The position numbers and the translations under genes are program-made. DNA of 64,000 bases, taken from Thunnus maccoyii. Its lineage: Eukaryota; Chordata; Actinopteri; Scombriformes; Scombridae. Below, one piece after another: positions 1 through 12,504 of this stretch (position 1 is the first letter of the stretch; each line of letters begins with the position of its first letter). Below the pieces are notes generated by a model that worked only from the letters and a program-made list of their open reading frames with translations, was not told the origin of the DNA and searched no databases. The stretch spans positions 20,054,425-20,118,424 of the forward strand of contig NC_056546.1 of NCBI RefSeq assembly GCF_910596095.1, given 5' to 3'.

Positions 1-2450
1 CAAGTTACAGAGCTCATCCTGGTGTGATGCATGAGGTGTCGTATCAGGAAACACTAGCTACAGTCAGCTATAATTATTACCTTTTCCATGTGTCAGATAA
101 AACATTCATTATGTAAGCTGATAATTATAACTATACTTATAAAAAGTAAGCTAAGCTACCATTCAGACTTAAAATCATCACTACCAAGGCTACTAACTTT
201 AGTAGCTCTTAGCCTTGGTTGTAGTATACTAGATATATTCACAGTAACACCTAGCTTGTATCATACTAACAGGCTAATCAGAAGCAACATTTTTGCAAGT
301 CAAACATCCGTTCATACTGTATGTATTTTTCTTAAATGAAAACATATTACCGTAATATTGTGTTCATCATTAGCTTGTAGAGCCAACAGCTGATCTTCTA
401 TTGATTGGAAAAATCAAACTAAAATCTCATGATTATCGTATGATGCCTTTCCATAAAGTGCAGTACATTTCATACTATTCTTTTTATCATTTGTGATCAG
501 TCTTGTGAATAGTTCCATGTGCTCTGACCTGAAGGACTCACTGATTGTTCTCTGAACAGAGTGTAGAGGAACATGGTGTCTTATAGTTTATATTTGTCAA
601 ATAAAGAACACCTGTTTGGTGTCCTCATAGGGCCTCCTAACAATGTCACTGACCTTTTCTCTGACATTGACTGTATTTCAGTTTGCAGGATGCTCAAACA
701 GCCAAACCTGGAGCCCTGGAGATGCGGGCTGTGCGTCATGATTAACGCTCCTCTCTCCCAATCTCTGACAAGCACGAGGGCCACTATGCCCGTGTGATAC
801 ACTTCTTCCCAAATTGAATCCTCTCCTCTTTTTTCTTGTTTGTGATTTAATCGCACTCGCTACCACCACTTCTCACAGGACGCCTATCCTCTTTTCATTT
901 CCAGCAATAAAGTATTATGGTGAGCTGACTCCCCAAATGCGTTCAGTGGTTTTTGAGGTCAACACGGGTATTCATCAACGCTGTTCCCCATTGAGGATGT
1001 AATGATCAAAGTTTGTGTGCCACAGACATAGCACAATTTACAGCACCCCCAAGTGTCCTTGCCCATCACTCTGTATGTCGCTAAGCTTATCATTGTTCAG
1101 CCAATTATATGACCCGGTGAGAAGATTACCGTTGCCGTTCTGTGCCAGTGGTTTGCCAAATAAATAAGTGCTTAATGACCCTCTCACTCCGCCTTTTCAA
1201 CTTAATTAGGGGGGGGGACAGATTTGCTGGATGGATGACTCTACAGCAACAGACTGTGAATCTGAAACAGGGGACTGCCAGCCCTTCATTCGTTGTGTGT
1301 ATTGGTTTCTTCTGCAGCTGCTTGATTGCAGCCTGAGCCACTTAACTATAGCTGACCACCAGAAGGCCCAGCTGTCTGGCTGCGGCCATTCCAACATCCT
1401 GCTTTAGCACATCTGAGGAAAACCGCTCAGACAATCGTGTAACCGATTCTGTAGGTTACGTATATATGTTTGTGTGTGTGTGTTTCATTGATCAATTACA
1501 ATAAAATATACTTCAACAACGTCAACGTCAACTGTTGTTGCAACGTCAACAACTGTTTTTATAGGGATGAGGGACTGTAAATGAGGAGTCACTGCAGGCC
1601 AATAATACCGCATCTGGTGTGTTCAGGGTTTACAGATTACACATCAGTGTGGCACCCTTCAGTAAAAACAGCATGACGTAGAAAGAAAATGCTGCTCATC
1701 ATTGGTTATATTTGTTGGCAGATGTGGCTATTGACATTGCTCTCATGTATCATAGGCTATAGACATGAAAAATACAAAACACTGGCTACACTAAATATTT
1801 GATGTTTTTTTTTTTTACAGAGAAACTGACTAAAATACCCAAAATAACAGACAAAGGATTGACAGTAAGAGAAATATGTTGTGCCTGATGCAAGACAGAC
1901 AGTAATTTGGTGGTATTGATTGTTGGCTAAAATGGTTATCCTGCTGTGCACAAAGGCTTTCACATAGCTTTTTATCACCTGAGGTCCTCAAAAATCAGCG
2001 GAAGAACCTCTGCTCCTCACACTTCACATCTGCACAATCCATGTAAATTTCAGTTTCGACACAGCAGAAGCCAAAATTCAATAGCTTCTCAGAATAAATA
2101 GAACAAGATTAGGGTGCTTAAAGTGAAGGTGGTTTCCTCTCGTTCTTTGTGCCAGGCAATTACAGTTTTATTCAGAGACAGCTGGTTAGATGGACTCCTT
2201 TGTGTTAAAGCTGTCTGTATGACTGAGAGCGTTGTGTGGCTTGTATTGAAGTAAATGCTGTTTATGTCTTGACATTATTACCTTTTTACATCACTGCTCC
2301 TTCATGCAAAGCCACAGCTTTGCAGTGATTGCAAACACTGCAAATAATTTAGATGTTCGGCTGCTTTACTTAAGGCGCATGAATATTTCCTGAATATCTA
2401 AATATAAAATACTTAACCACTGATACGCTTTCTTCATGATTTTTCCCCGG

Positions 2451-2620
2451 TTAAAGGAATTCACCAATATTCTGGGAAATATGTTTGTTGTTTGCTTTTT
2501 CTGCCAGGACTTGATGAGAAGATCAATATATGAATACTTACTAAGCGCTCAGCAAAGAGACAGGTCCAGCATGTGATTAGCCTAGCTTAGCACAGACACT
2601 GGGAGCAGGAGGGAAACAAG
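2451..2620. repeat. Partial copy of a TTAAAGGAAT-type foldback element
   Basis: It begins with TTAAAGGAAT, then 'attctgggaaatatg', 'gatgagaagatcaatat' and 'cctagcttagca'. The same ordered landmarks occur in the copy at 30462-30767. This copy lacks the mirrored second half, so it is truncated. The family is familiar from percomorph genomes as a short non-autonomous foldback element; the name is not assigned here. Confidence 0.65.
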
Positions 2621-3401
2621 CATTGAGAGCATAGACAGGATATGTTCAGTTTTACAAACAATTTAGGGTGGTGACATCATCATCATAATCAGCTTAATTG
2701 AGGCAAATGAGCAATCAGCTGGTACACCTTATTCGCTGTTGATTCTTAGACACCTCTACCTGCTCTTGATGATGGTTTTAAAACAATATCAAAAGCTTGA
2801 AACAGAAAATATGCCCGTAACTTTTTTTTATATATATATATCAATGGATCTCTTGGTTTCAGGAGCAAAGATGTGGCCTACAGCACCCCAAATTGTCCTG
2901 TTTTTGTGAACATGGCTGCCAACACAGACATCCAATTAGCCACGTCGGTTTGAAGTCACAGTATTATGATGGTTTAAATGTGCTTTTAGAATATGTTTTT
3001 AATGAAGGAAACACGTCCTCTGAGCTGCTGCACAGAAATAGAGACTAATGTGTACATAATAAGAAAGAAGTGACTGGTTATCGGTTGTGTGTCATCAAGC
3101 ACCTGATTCAGATGATGAGACACAAATCAAGTGTTTATATCATTTCCAAATAAACTAGATCAAGTTTAACGTTCTCTCTTGGCTTTTGCACGCCCTTGTC
3201 CACCCACACAGGTGTTTCCACTTATTGTGTCTGATTAGACTCTTCACAGCACTATGTGATCATAGACACACCATGAATGATTGATTGAAATCTGTTCTGT
3301 TGTTGCTGAGAGGTACATCTCAACCATTCCTCTGTGTTGTTCTATTTTAGTATTTCAGTATTTTTATGACTTTCTTAAGTTTACAAGTTTACTGTAGGGA
3401 G

Positions 3402-3480
3402 ATGACAGGAAATGAGCAGAGAGGGGAATAGCATGCAACAAAGGTCCCCAGTTAAAGTGGGGATGTCTGCAGTTCAAGGT
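3402..3480. repeat. Dispersed repeat fragment, copy 1 of 2
   Basis: The landmarks 'gacaggaaatg', 'gcatgcaacaaaggtccc' and 'tggggatgtctg' are shared in order with a second copy at 7828-7925 (there 'gacagaaaatg', 'acatgcaacaaagatccc'). It runs directly into the hairpin at 3473-3524. It has no coding capacity. Confidence 0.6.
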
Positions 3481-3524
3481 CATTAACCCCAAGATGTCCC
3501 AATCTTGGGGTTAATGACCTTGAA
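3473..3524. repeat. Perfect 22-bp inverted repeat (hairpin, 8-base loop)
   Basis: Arms 3473-3494 and 3503-3524 are exact reverse complements, separated by tgtcccaa. Each arm contains TCAAGGTCA, the consensus for monomeric nuclear receptors of the SF-1/ERR type, so the two sites face each other. It lies about 9 kb upstream of the receptor start codon and abuts a dispersed repeat, which may be its source. Confidence 0.9.
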
Positions 3525-6500
3525 TCTATTATTCTTGTTGCAGTCTGGTAATGTAGAGTTTGGTGCAAAGCTTCACATAACCTCAACTTGCAGGTCTAAT
3601 CAATCTTGCAATCTTTAAAATACATGAAATGCAAATTTTCACTAAGCAAATGACTATATTTTGCAAATTAATTATTTTAAGTTGTGTTGGGTTTTTTTTG
3701 TTGTTTCTGATGTTCAACTGTAAAGTGACATCCTGTACAACTTGCAGTATGAATATGTTTTATCAGTGGGATTGGTCAAATAGCAGAATGTGGAGAATGG
3801 CCAAAAAATGCAAATGCAACAAAAAGGTTCCTCATAGCACCAATGTGGTCATAAATCCTGAGTGAAGAGGCTACTGATGTTTTATTATTGTACCAAATGT
3901 CAAGACTGTGCACCAGCTGTTTTTAAATCCATCACTACATTTGTGTGTCTTTCGTAAGTACCTACTAGCTAGTCTCAAACTAGTGAGTCACTAAATATGG
4001 TTGTGCCATTAACACTTATGAAATGCCTTAGCTAGTAAACACTTCAGTAATGTGTAAATTGGTTGCGAGAAAACATCTGTAGTGCTGTGAAGCAGCCAAA
4101 ACCAGGCAATCATTGTAGCACCACAAGCTGTAACATAACTTCCAAAAATAACAGTTTAAGAGGCCTAAAGGTAAAAACACTTCGCCTCTGATCCTTTGTG
4201 AATGTAGGTCTGACTTTGTTTTATTTATGTTTGCATATCTGGTGTTTTAGAATTAGTAGTATTAATGCAGTTTACAGTGAGAAGGAAATATCCAATTATG
4301 CTGAGGTCACTGTGTGATTTGAGGTTTAGTGTGTTTTTTTCTGTGAAATTTAAAGTGTCAGGTCCAATATGTCAACAATATTCCATGTTACATCTTTCAC
4401 TCTTCAATCAGGTCAGATATTAGCAAGCTTACGTCAGCTTTGTTGGTTCATTCAGATAGGTTTGTCCATCTCACAGGAAAGGTAAAGTTATAGTTGTGAC
4501 ACTGATTATTGCTACATAAACTGTGCATAAACTGTAAAATACACCGCCTAATAACATATTATTAATGCTAATATTTTAAACAGAAATACTTCATGTCATA
4601 ACTACTTTCACAGTTAATATGGATGATATATTACATCATACCAGACATATAAATGTGTTTTAATGCCGCTCAACAAAGACACTTTTTTAAATGAGACAAA
4701 GATGCTTCAGTGTAAACAAACTGTTATTAACCTTTAGCTTAAATCAACTAAAAATGGATCACTCTGCTTTGTCCTTTGCCCATGTTCTGATTTGGTGGCT
4801 TAATGTTTTCCCTGGGATTATTAAATGTTGTATAATCATTCACATCTCGTTAAAATTGTAGCCTCTCAAATGTTCAATTTTTTATTAGCATATTTGGTTA
4901 CCACCAGGAGTCCCAGCTGTTTGTGTATTTTGATGGTCGACTCCAGCTGTCCTCTGAAAACTGCATATAAAGCTGTCGTATACACAGAAACACAGATTCT
5001 GTAGATTCCTGCTTTATGGGCCACTCAGGTTCAAACAACATCCAAATTATTTATAATACAGACAAAGATAGCACTGTATATGAGACTGTGCGAAAGGTGG
5101 TGAGTGGAACAGATGTGACTGTAACCCCCATTCAATCTTAAATCTCTCTCATCACCTTTTGGTTGATGCAAAGTGGGCTACAGTGCTACATTTATACAGT
5201 ATTCTCTATCAGAAATTCTTGCTATCATCTGTTTCAACATTAAAAATAAAATAGATTGCAACACAACAAAAAGCAGAGCATTCCTTTCAGATAAGACATC
5301 CAAGGTGCTAAACGTCCCAGGGCCAGACTCGCCCACAGAGTTCAGATCGTGCCCAGCAGGTACAGAAAGTGCCGTCCTCATGAATGAGAAGTTAGGAGTG
5401 TTTGAGAGACCCGAGTGCATCGGCCTGTAGAGCTGCCCAGCAGCAGGGACATGTCTGTCCCTCTGTGAATGTGCTCAAGTGTCCTCAGTGGACTACAACA
5501 CCTCTTCTGCTGGATAAACGTCACAGTATCCAGAGAAAAAGGTGCGTTAAGATGTGTTTATCAACATAATATGCCAAGAGCTGGGCATTAGTCCAAGTCT
5601 CCCACTCTAACACATACACACACACACACACACACATACAGTACACTCAGCCAATCTCAACACTGCTGTTGCAGTCCAGCTGGCACTGAAAGGACCGCTT
5701 TGATGTTGGTGGAGGCCAAAAAATCTGCTGGAATTGCATGAAGGGTGGAAGTTGTGAGAGATTCTGCCTGTAGTAAACATATTTTAACCACTGTGCTGGA
5801 GATAATGTTGAGACATTTGGAACAAAAACATTTAAATGATTGCAAAGATTCCTAAGATCTTTTTTTGTAGCAGCGTGCGTCATTTGGATCAGCGTTCATG
5901 ACCGGGCAGACTGGACACTTTATCTATTAATTATGTCAGTCTAATAGAAATGAAATATTGAGGACATTTGTATTCAGGGATTTGAATATGAATCTTAACG
6001 TAAAAACAACAGTTTCAATTTTACATTTTACTTACTAAAAGAGTATAAAGACATTCATCAAACATTCAACAATTACTGTTATGATCACTGATTTCTTATT
6101 TGTGGCAGTTATGTAATAAAAAAGAGATGTACCATTTTTTGAAAAAATTAAAAGAGGATATGCAAGAGCGATAAGTGTTCATCTATTGGTCCATTTATAC
6201 AAATAATGTGTAATAAATTGTTATATGGGTCTCAAAACCAGTCATCCAAATTATTAAAATGCATTATTATCAGGGCAAAGTGAAAGATGCTCAAATAATC
6301 AACTAGTTTACCAGACTCTCACATGAGCCAAAATTCCCATTAACAGTATTTAGACTGAACCAGAAAAACAAAAACTAATTCTGTACATCTGCAGCTCTCT
6401 GGACATTATCATTTGAGGTAGCTAGCCTCCACTGAGGCTGTAACCAGGCCCGTGTCCCGTTTTCAGAGCACTGATTATTCTTTAGCTCTGGATCAGAATG

Positions 6501-6910
6501 AATCAGTGATCAAAGACCAGCTGGCTTTTCACAGTAGGAATCCTGAGCACAATCCCAGATATGAAAGAGAAGTGCTCTCTGACACCTGTTGATCAAACTG
6601 AAGAACTACAGCCACTTCAAATAAGAGTTATTGATACAGTAAGTGCATCAAACAGCGCAGCGCCTGATCAAACATGGAAGAAGAGGTGATAGTATGTGAG
6701 TATGACAGCTTTCTAGAGAACTTTTTTTTCGGTTCTGAAGAGATTAATTGTAGCTCAGATGTTCCTTGTGGTGACTTGACACTGAACAAGATTCATGAAA
6801 GGGTTAAAACACTTAATGTGATATCTCTGTGATGCATTTCAGATGTCCAAGGACCCGTGAATTCCTGACCTGATAAGCTGTCAGGAGCATTGCCCTGTCT
6901 ACAAATTGTG

Positions 6911-6914
<4 letters not shown>

Positions 6915-6945
<31 letters not shown>

Positions 6946-6980
6946 TTGGGAATTGAGAGAGAAAGAGAGAGAGAGAGAGA
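6915..6980. repeat. Compound (TG)n-(GA)n microsatellite
   Basis: A TG run of about 15 units at 6915-6944 is followed by a GA/AG run at 6955-6980. Visible directly; no function is implied. Confidence 0.95.
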
Positions 6981-7827
6981 GCGGACAGCCTCAAGGTTAT
7001 ATGCCATTAAAAACAAGACTGCATAAATTCCGCCTAATAATTCATAATAATGACTTCCCTATTTGTCGGTTGCTTGTTTATCCCACGTTCATTAACATGC
7101 CAGTCTCATGGTGCTCATACTGCAAAATGTCTTTTGAGTGGGAGTGAAGGAGAGTGATTAGAGGGCATATGGAAATTATTATAACCTGCTGAAGTGTAAG
7201 AATCCTAGATCCACAACTCTCCCATACAAACCCCCTTACGAACACTGAGGATTAAGTAAGTAGATTAGTAAGTAGAGTCCTCTGTGTTATGTGCAGCTCC
7301 AGTATTGGTGTGCTTGTGTTTGTGTGTGCTGCTATCTCTGCTTCGTCATGTTGAACTCTCTTGGCTCTCTTTCTCCTTGGCCGTCACTTCCTTGTTCATG
7401 ATATAAGCCTCCTGTGGTGCCCTTGAGTACAGAGCCTTGATTTCTCAAGTTTTGAAGCCAAAAACGATCATTCTGGTTTTTCTTGGTTCTTTCAAAACAT
7501 CACTTTGTTCTTAGAACAGACTAAATATTCAAGGAGTTATGAACTGATGCTCAAACACATATTTTTGAACTGTGAAGTTTCACAAACTGAAGATATCAAA
7601 GATGGCAAAATCACCTGCAACTAATGTAAGCTCAGGCAGAGTGGAGCGAATGTCTCAGTTATTCAAGGTAAAAGAAGAAAACATCACCCTCAACCAAAGA
7701 CAAAAACGATGCATGACGAATGTGTAATCATAGTTCAAGTCCAGCCAGTAGGAAAAAAAGTTTTGCTGTTTTCATTTCATCTATGCTTTCTTACAGTATG
7801 ATATTGTTGGGTACGACAGTACAGAAA

Positions 7828-8260
7828 TGACAGAAAATGGGGGAAGAAGAAGGACATGCAACAAAGATCCCTAGCCAGATTTGATCTGATTTGACATAAG
7901 GTAAACGGCTAATGAGTGTCATTAGGGATGCGACTAACCATTATTTTCATCACTGATTGATCGTTTTGTCTACAGAATGTCAGAAAAGAGTGAAAATGCC
8001 TGCTATACTTTCTTAAAGCCCCAAAAGACAGTCCAAAATCAAGTCAAGTCAAATTTTATTTGTATAGCTCAATATCACAAATCACAAATTTTCCCCAGGG
8101 AGCTTTACAGTCTATACAGCAATACAACACCTTCTATCCAAAGACCCTTGAACCAAATAAGGTAATACTCCCTAACAAAAATCCTTAACGGGGAAAAAAT
8201 GGAAGAAACCTCAAGAGCAACAGAGGAGGGATCCCTCTCCAAAGAAGTTGCTCCTCGCTG
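7828..8260. repeat. Composite of three dispersed repeat fragments
   Basis: Three families abut. 7828-7925 matches the repeat at 3402-3480. 7921-8040 matches the left half of the foldback element at 55997-56351 ('attattttcat', 'tctacagaatgtcagaaa', 'gacagtccaaaa'). From 8041 a fish repeat begins with 'aagtcaagtcaaattttatt' and 'tgtatagctcaatatcac' and runs on to the 'ccttaacggggaaaaa' and 'gaggagggatccctctcc' landmarks near 8190-8240. The sharp junction at 8040 suggests nested insertion. Confidence 0.65.
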
Positions 8261-9968
8261 TTGAGCTGCAGTACACTGAGGAATAAAACAAAGGGACTCT
8301 CAGAACACACTCAGTGCCCCTGTTGCCAATTACCTCAAATGCCACGCTGATGTGTGTTTGCTCTTGAACTCGCTCCCTGAAAATGTCACTTTATGTGGAA
8401 ATAGTAAGTAAACAGCATTTGACACCAATTGCTGCTTCCACCACTTTCAGTAATGACTCCAGGCCTGCTCTGACTCAGCCCTGATGTGTTTGTGCTCTTT
8501 ATGCGTTTTCCCATGTTGTCTTTCTCACTTCGTGTGTTGTTTTCTGCTAGTGTGTGTTGTGTTGCTTTATATATTGTGTCCCGTTGTTTCATGCTAGATT
8601 GTGTCGTTCCGTGATGTCGCGTTGCTCACACTCTCCTTGTGTGCTCTGACTAGCAGCAGGATGCTGACAGGTCAACAGCCTCCCACCCAGAGGTAAGAAG
8701 AACCTTGTCCCCAAAAGAGGAACCTCTAACAACATACAGTAACAAAGCAGGTGAAGGTGACCGCATGGGGTGCGATCACACCTACAGTCTGTTATTTGGT
8801 GCCACGTCCACACAGGTCTGAATGACACTTTTCTCATCTGACCCTGTGATATTCTAAAAAAAAAAGCAGAGTTAGTCCATTTTACACTAATATAGGTTAT
8901 TATTACTATTTATCAGTCAAAAGTTTACATCCATACCAGCATTTTCAGATGTTTTCTCTATGTATTAAAACACCAAAACAATAGCAAGGCCAAAAACTGA
9001 GAGAAAAAACAATGTTTTAAAAGTTATCTGCAGAAGTGTGGACATGGCCTTATAGTAAAACTCTCTGATCCTGCTCCATGTAAACATGACCTCAGCCCTC
9101 TTCCAGGTGAACTGATGTGTAGCTTGTTAGGACTGAGGATGTAATCTGAGAAAACAAAAGGAAACTACATCAAAAGGAGCAGTTTTATGAGAACAGGGAG
9201 ACACAGCGTTGATATCTTATAACCAGCAGTTCCTGAGAGCAAATGTGTAGTCTGGACTGACAATTCCTTCATGAATTCTTCATTTATGTGCCAGTTTTGG
9301 GACCGTAGCAAAAACGCTTTTACAGTACCAATGATCATCATGTATTGTAGATGTGTTTGTAAATGTATGTCAGCATGGTTAACCCACTTTAAATTGCATC
9401 ATTCTCGCTTGCCTTAGGCTAAAATAAATAAGAAAGTACCACAGAATTACAATAAACTGCTCCAAATGCAATTTAATAGTGTATTATCCAAAGAGGAGTT
9501 TCAGCATTAGCTGTTACAGCCATGCTGATAAATCCAATAAAGAAGCCAAAGGGCTAAACCACAGCTAATGCTTGAAAAGCAGCATTCATCTAACAATCAA
9601 CCACTAGAATAGGTGTAACCACTTGTTTTTCACATTCTGTCAAGCAGTTATGAAATTTTAATGTGATGTAACTCTCTTTTAAAATTGTGTCTTTATGCTT
9701 TTTGTCTGGAAAGTCTCTCCCTGTGGTGCTTGACCTTCTAGGTGTGATGTGATGCTCAGCATGGGGGTTAGCGTGAAGACATGGGTTGGTTCGCTTGTCC
9801 ACTTGCATGAATTAGTCTCTCTCTGCCTGTCAGTGTTTTTTCTTCTTCTTCTCCTTCTTCTTTCTTTTACAGGGTTAAACATACTGGAACTGTGCTCGGC
9901 TCAGAGGTTGTCAGGGTGCGAGAGTCTTGGTAAACAGCGCTGAGCAGTAACCTCTCCAGGGAGCTGAG

Positions 9969-9969
<1 letters not shown>

Positions 9970-10004
<35 letters not shown>
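9970..10004. repeat. (TG)n microsatellite
   Basis: About 17 TG units, seen directly, 2.5 kb upstream of the receptor start codon. Confidence 0.95.
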
Positions 10005-10006
<2 letters not shown>

Positions 10007-11773
10007 TGGGATTGTTACATAGCAGCAGTGAGGAGAAGGTGTTGCTGATCTGTTAGCATGGGTCACACTGGCAGGCAGGAGCAGCAGGATGAGAAAGCTG
10101 TAAATGGGGTCAGGGTCACTGACAGCAGAGGAGATTAAGTTAAGGATGTTGGAGACACAAAGCTTTTCGTTTGACAAACTGCCGTAAATGGGACTCGCGG
10201 TTCCTTGTGATGTAAGATTTTGTAAAAGTGCATGTGGTTTAACAGCAAATAGGCTGTATTAGACTGTATTAAACCTTTTTTTTCCATCAATCCTTTTTCC
10301 AGGTTGACAGGCTACCCTGTGAAAGGCTTTTCCAGTGGAACAACAAACAGAAGCATCCTGTGTGAGCTTCAACTTCATCCACAGTTAAATGAGGCTGTGG
10401 CACCGATTAGTCATTAGTTTTTTTTACTGCTTTAGTGATAGTTTAGGAGATTTTATGTGTACTTTTGGCTGTCCACTGAGCTGGACATCTGTTTAAAACT
10501 AAGTCTTCCTCCTAACGCTCTACATTTACTACACTTGCGGGCTAAGTTGCAATTCATAACACTAGTGAACCATGCAAACAAAGTACAGTTTATTTTAGAA
10601 GGTCCGAGTTATCTGGGTGTCCTCTTAAGAGAATTAGTACTCAGATTTCTATGAGTCAACATAAAACACATTTTGCTGCAGTGTAGAGGAGACAAGTGAA
10701 GCTACAGTTGCAGCTTCAGCAGCAGCCTAAAACTTGATGAACACTATCTTTGCTTTGCTCGGGGGTTTTTACAACCACAGTGAGGTTTGCTGCCTTCAAG
10801 TGCACATGTGTACTGTATGTGTATCCTAATGATTGAAAGTTCAAAGCTTGCTTCTTGCAAGTTAGAATTGTTGATTCATTTTACTGCTTTCAGTTGGATT
10901 GTTAACAAAATGAACATAAAGCAATTAGTCTTTTTCTATGTCCAGCAGCGCACGGACAGAATGAAGAGGAGAAAATGTACAGCAGACATGTATTAAAAAG
11001 CAATACCACGATGGAAAAATGTTTCATTACATGTAAAACTACTGCATTTAAATTTTTTAACTAATTTAAAGTAAATGAATCAGCATATAAGACCATAGCT
11101 GTGGTTTTGCATGTTTGAGCCCATTCACAAAGTGAATATTTACATTTTAGCTGACCAATTAGCAGACATTTGAATTTGAATGCATTTACTTTTTTGAGCC
11201 ATCCATGGTTTCAGTTCATTTCCATAAAATATAAAAATATATTAGAACCCTTGTACCCTTGTAACATTATTGAGTTGTGAGACCTATCACAGTCAACATC
11301 AAGTCTGCATTATTTTTGTCAGATTTACTATATTGTTGTGAGGGTAAAAAAAGTCAGTCTGTACTTAGATTGCTTTATTACACAAAGATCATGTAAAACC
11401 GATGTAATGCAGACATGATGTTCACTGTGAGAAGCTTTAATGGGCTGCTAATAGATTGTCATATTGAATGTAATGAGAGGTAACCATTAGATGCCTGAAC
11501 TGGTTGGAAAAACACATCAAAAAATCTGCAAATATACAGTATGTGATCAAAAATGGTCAACCATGTGGACATAACCTATAGTTAAGGAGCTAAAACATGC
11601 AAGCCCACTGGTATAGTTTTTTTTAACAATTAAAATTGTTATTTGAGAAATCATTTTTTCATTGGATCACTGATCACATTATGTAGGCTTCTTGGGCAGT
11701 ATGACACAATGCATCACATGTTATCTCATATATTGAAAACCGTAATGTGAAAAGTAGGCCATTAGATAAATTT

Positions 11774-12010
11774 AGAGCGGTGGTTTTCAAACTTTTTCAC
11801 GTCAAGAACTCCTAAACTGACACAAATAAGACCACGGACCCCCATCTGATAAGATTTTTGCTTTTAGATGTTTTATTACAGAAAGTGTATGAAACCCATG
11901 ACCACAATAATCATACATTTTGTCATTGTGTTACTTATGGATGGAATTACAGTGAAAATAAATTATTCCTCTTTTTGCTGGGGTCCTGGGTAATACAATT
12001 CTTTTTGAAA
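11774..12010. repeat. Dispersed repeat beginning with a 'cggtggttttcaaac' end
   Basis: The run 'gcggtggttttcaaact', 'aactcctaaactgacac' and 'ccacggaccccca' resembles the end of a common teleost non-autonomous DNA element. Only one end is clear; the right boundary is approximate. Confidence 0.45.
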
Positions 12011-12504
12011 ATATCAAAATTTAAAAAAAAATAGTCTACTCATCAGTACCTCACAACAGTAGCCTAGTAAAAAACAGTTATTTTCCAGCCTTGATTTATT
12101 ACAAACATAAATGAGTGACAGAATGACTTCACCACATCACTTCTTCTGACAGAGCTTTTCATGATCTCCACCCACCAGACGTCACGTCTCTGCAGCTCAG
12201 CTGTCAAAGAAAATTCTGCCTGTGTTTCACTTTGTTGGCTCTTCCAGGCGGGCAGCCTGCTCGCAATTACGACCGTACCTGAAGGCAGCATTAACGCTGC
12301 AGGTGGGAAAAAACATCAAAAAAACAAGAACAAAAAAAAAAACAGCGTAAAATTATTTAGTGTTTTGCCTTTGACCTGGAATAAGACACTGATTTTCCAG
12401 AGCAGGTTTTAATATACATATATCTTTAACTTTGAGGAGATTCAGCGGAGTTTTTTGTTTTTTCTTTGTTTTGATATTAATCCTTCAGTGAGTGGCCCGG
12501 TGTC

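Larger units (their letters stand above)
1..12504. other. Gene-poor 5' flank of the receptor gene
   Basis: No convincing exon is visible on either strand; open frames are under about 90 codons and lack recognisable domains. The stretch is mostly AT-rich unique DNA with microsatellites (5612-5635 CA, 6915-6944 TG, 6955-6980 GA, 9970-10004 TG), repeat fragments (2451-2620, 3402-3524, 7828-8260, 11774-12010) and one GC-richer patch at about 5300-5520. Any promoter and 5' UTR of the receptor should lie in the last few hundred bases, but I see no clear TATA box there. Confidence 0.6.

Noticed and set aside
6915-6980. Short regularly repeated units resembling an array
   Set aside because: Simple dinucleotide microsatellite, not a CRISPR; the genome is vertebrate.
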